A stretch of 64,000 nt of DNA from Rhodobacteraceae bacterium Araon29 (GTDB lineage: Bacteria; Pseudomonadota; Alphaproteobacteria; Rhodobacterales; Rhodobacteraceae), in contig CP046865.1 of NCBI GenBank assembly GCA_039640505.1, positions 2,967,501 through 3,031,500 on the forward strand, read 5' to 3'. This document shows, one piece after another, positions 63,565-64,000 of this stretch. The position numbers and the translations under genes are program-made. Under the pieces are notes generated by a model. That model was not told the DNA's origin and searched no databases. It saw only the letters and a list, made by a program, of their open reading frames with translations. The first letter of the stretch is position 1; each line of letters opens with the position of its first letter.

Positions 63565-64000
63565 TTAACCGCCGTTTGAGGCAGGTGGTGGCACCACGTC
63601 AAGCACTGACTGTGACTGGGTATAGGGCAGGCTATGACCGACATCTGGCACCACCACTTGGGCGGCATCCGGGTTCCACCGTGCCAACTTATCCTTGCAA
63701 TAAAGTGGGATAACATCATCTTCTGCACCCCATATGGCGGTCACCTTTGTGCCGGCAGCGTGGATCTTTTGATGGTCGGTTTTTGCCTGCACCCGCAGCC
63801 CGTTACGCAAAGAGGACAGCACCGACGGCAGAAACCCGCGATATTGCAATTCACGCTGCTGCCGATCGACAACAAACGGCACCGCAGAGGCTAAAACGCG
63901 TTCTTTTTCCGTCGCTTTGCGATGGCTACGCCCATAGCTCGCCATGAAAAGCCAGTCCCCAACTCCGGGGACCAAACGTATAATTTTTGCAAGCGGTCCA
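63565..64000 (-). CDS. Alpha/beta hydrolase, 5' end outside window
   Basis: The C-terminal part of an alpha/beta-hydrolase-fold enzyme; the frame stays open to the window edge, so the start lies beyond 64000. About 144 residues are visible. The catalytic acid lies in IWGAEDDVIPLYCKDKL and the catalytic His in VVPDVGHSLPYTQ, which matches the late part of the fold. The lid-like helical region (FMASYGRSHRKATEKERVLASAVPFVVDRQQRELQYRGFLPSVLSSLRNG) precedes them. The nucleophile elbow is not in the window. A TTG at 63975 is internal and not the start. The substrate is unknown. Confidence 0.82.
   Translation of the reverse strand, partial: GPLAKIIRLVPGVGDWLFMASYGRSHRKATEKERVLASAVPFVVDRQQRELQYRGFLPSVLSSLRNGLRVQAKTDHQKIHAAGTKVTAIWGAEDDVIPLYCKDKLARWNPDAAQVVVPDVGHSLPYTQSQSVLDVVPPPASNGG

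Overview
The window is a stretch of a marine alphaproteobacterial chromosome, most likely from the Roseobacter group of the Rhodobacteraceae. This rests on several family resemblances: a 44-residue aa3-type oxidase subunit IV, a long DmdC/FadE-type acyl-CoA dehydrogenase, a pyrB gene followed by a dihydroorotase-like protein that lacks metal ligands, a uracil-DNA glycosylase without Fe-S cysteines, a P-II/AmtB pair, and several short proteins that look Rhodobacteraceae-specific. Base composition looks moderate (roughly 50-55 % GC by eye). Genes are densely packed, and many neighbours share a 4-base stop/start overlap. I see no insertion sequence, prophage, CRISPR array, rRNA, tRNA, origin or attachment site.

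Layout. 1-1.5 kb: the end of greA and a membrane protein of unknown function. 1.5-5.6 kb (minus strand): a molybdenum-cofactor operon, fdhD-mobA-mobB-(unknown RNase H-fold-like gene)-moeA, with every junction overlapping by 4 bases. 5.7-6.7 kb: azlCD amino-acid exporter. 6.8-9.8 kb: cytochrome oxidase subunit IV, a metallo-beta-lactamase-fold hydrolase and an acyl-CoA dehydrogenase. 9.9-12.4 kb: tRNA threonylcarbamoylation enzyme Sua5, YqgE and a secreted DsbD-N-like protein. 12.4-17.3 kb: RND efflux pump and its adaptor. 17.3-19.7 kb: moaB, a glycosylase and an EamA transporter. 20.0-22.9 kb: pyrB, pseudo-dihydroorotase and plsY. 22.9-27.8 kb: Nudix hydrolase, small membrane protein, a seven-helix membrane AraC regulator divergent from a secreted hydrolase, then a cytosolic hydrolase with an HCCA-isomerase-like protein.

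27.9-33.1 kb: prs, glnK-amtB and a class A penicillin-binding protein. 33.2-34.5 kb: mlaA-mlaC lipid-transport genes. 34.7-37.7 kb: type I secretion ABC protein and HlyD adaptor with no visible substrate. 37.8-42.9 kb: RidA, glycerophosphodiesterase, FemAB-like acyltransferase, pterin dehydratase, peroxiredoxin, ferredoxin reductase and rsmD. 42.9-45.1 kb: two regulators flanking an AT-rich intergenic region full of dyads. 45.1-50.6 kb: map, sfsA, a CinA-like protein, GNAT, AhpD-like, OmpA-like and LysR genes. 50.7-56.5 kb: a 2,4-dienoyl-CoA reductase-type flavoenzyme, three poorly characterised proteins and ilvD. 56.7-64 kb: CPBP protease, fatty-acid desaturase, accD-folC, zapE, an MFS transporter and the end of an alpha/beta hydrolase.

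Most of the region is core metabolism. The points that stand out are the unexplained member of the molybdenum-cofactor operon, three conserved enzymes that have lost canonical ligand residues (FdhD, the dihydroorotase and the glycosylase), the phased 21-bp repeats beside the membrane AraC regulator, and the dyad-rich region at 43.9-44.1 kb. No clearly new multi-gene system such as a defence island or phage element was found.
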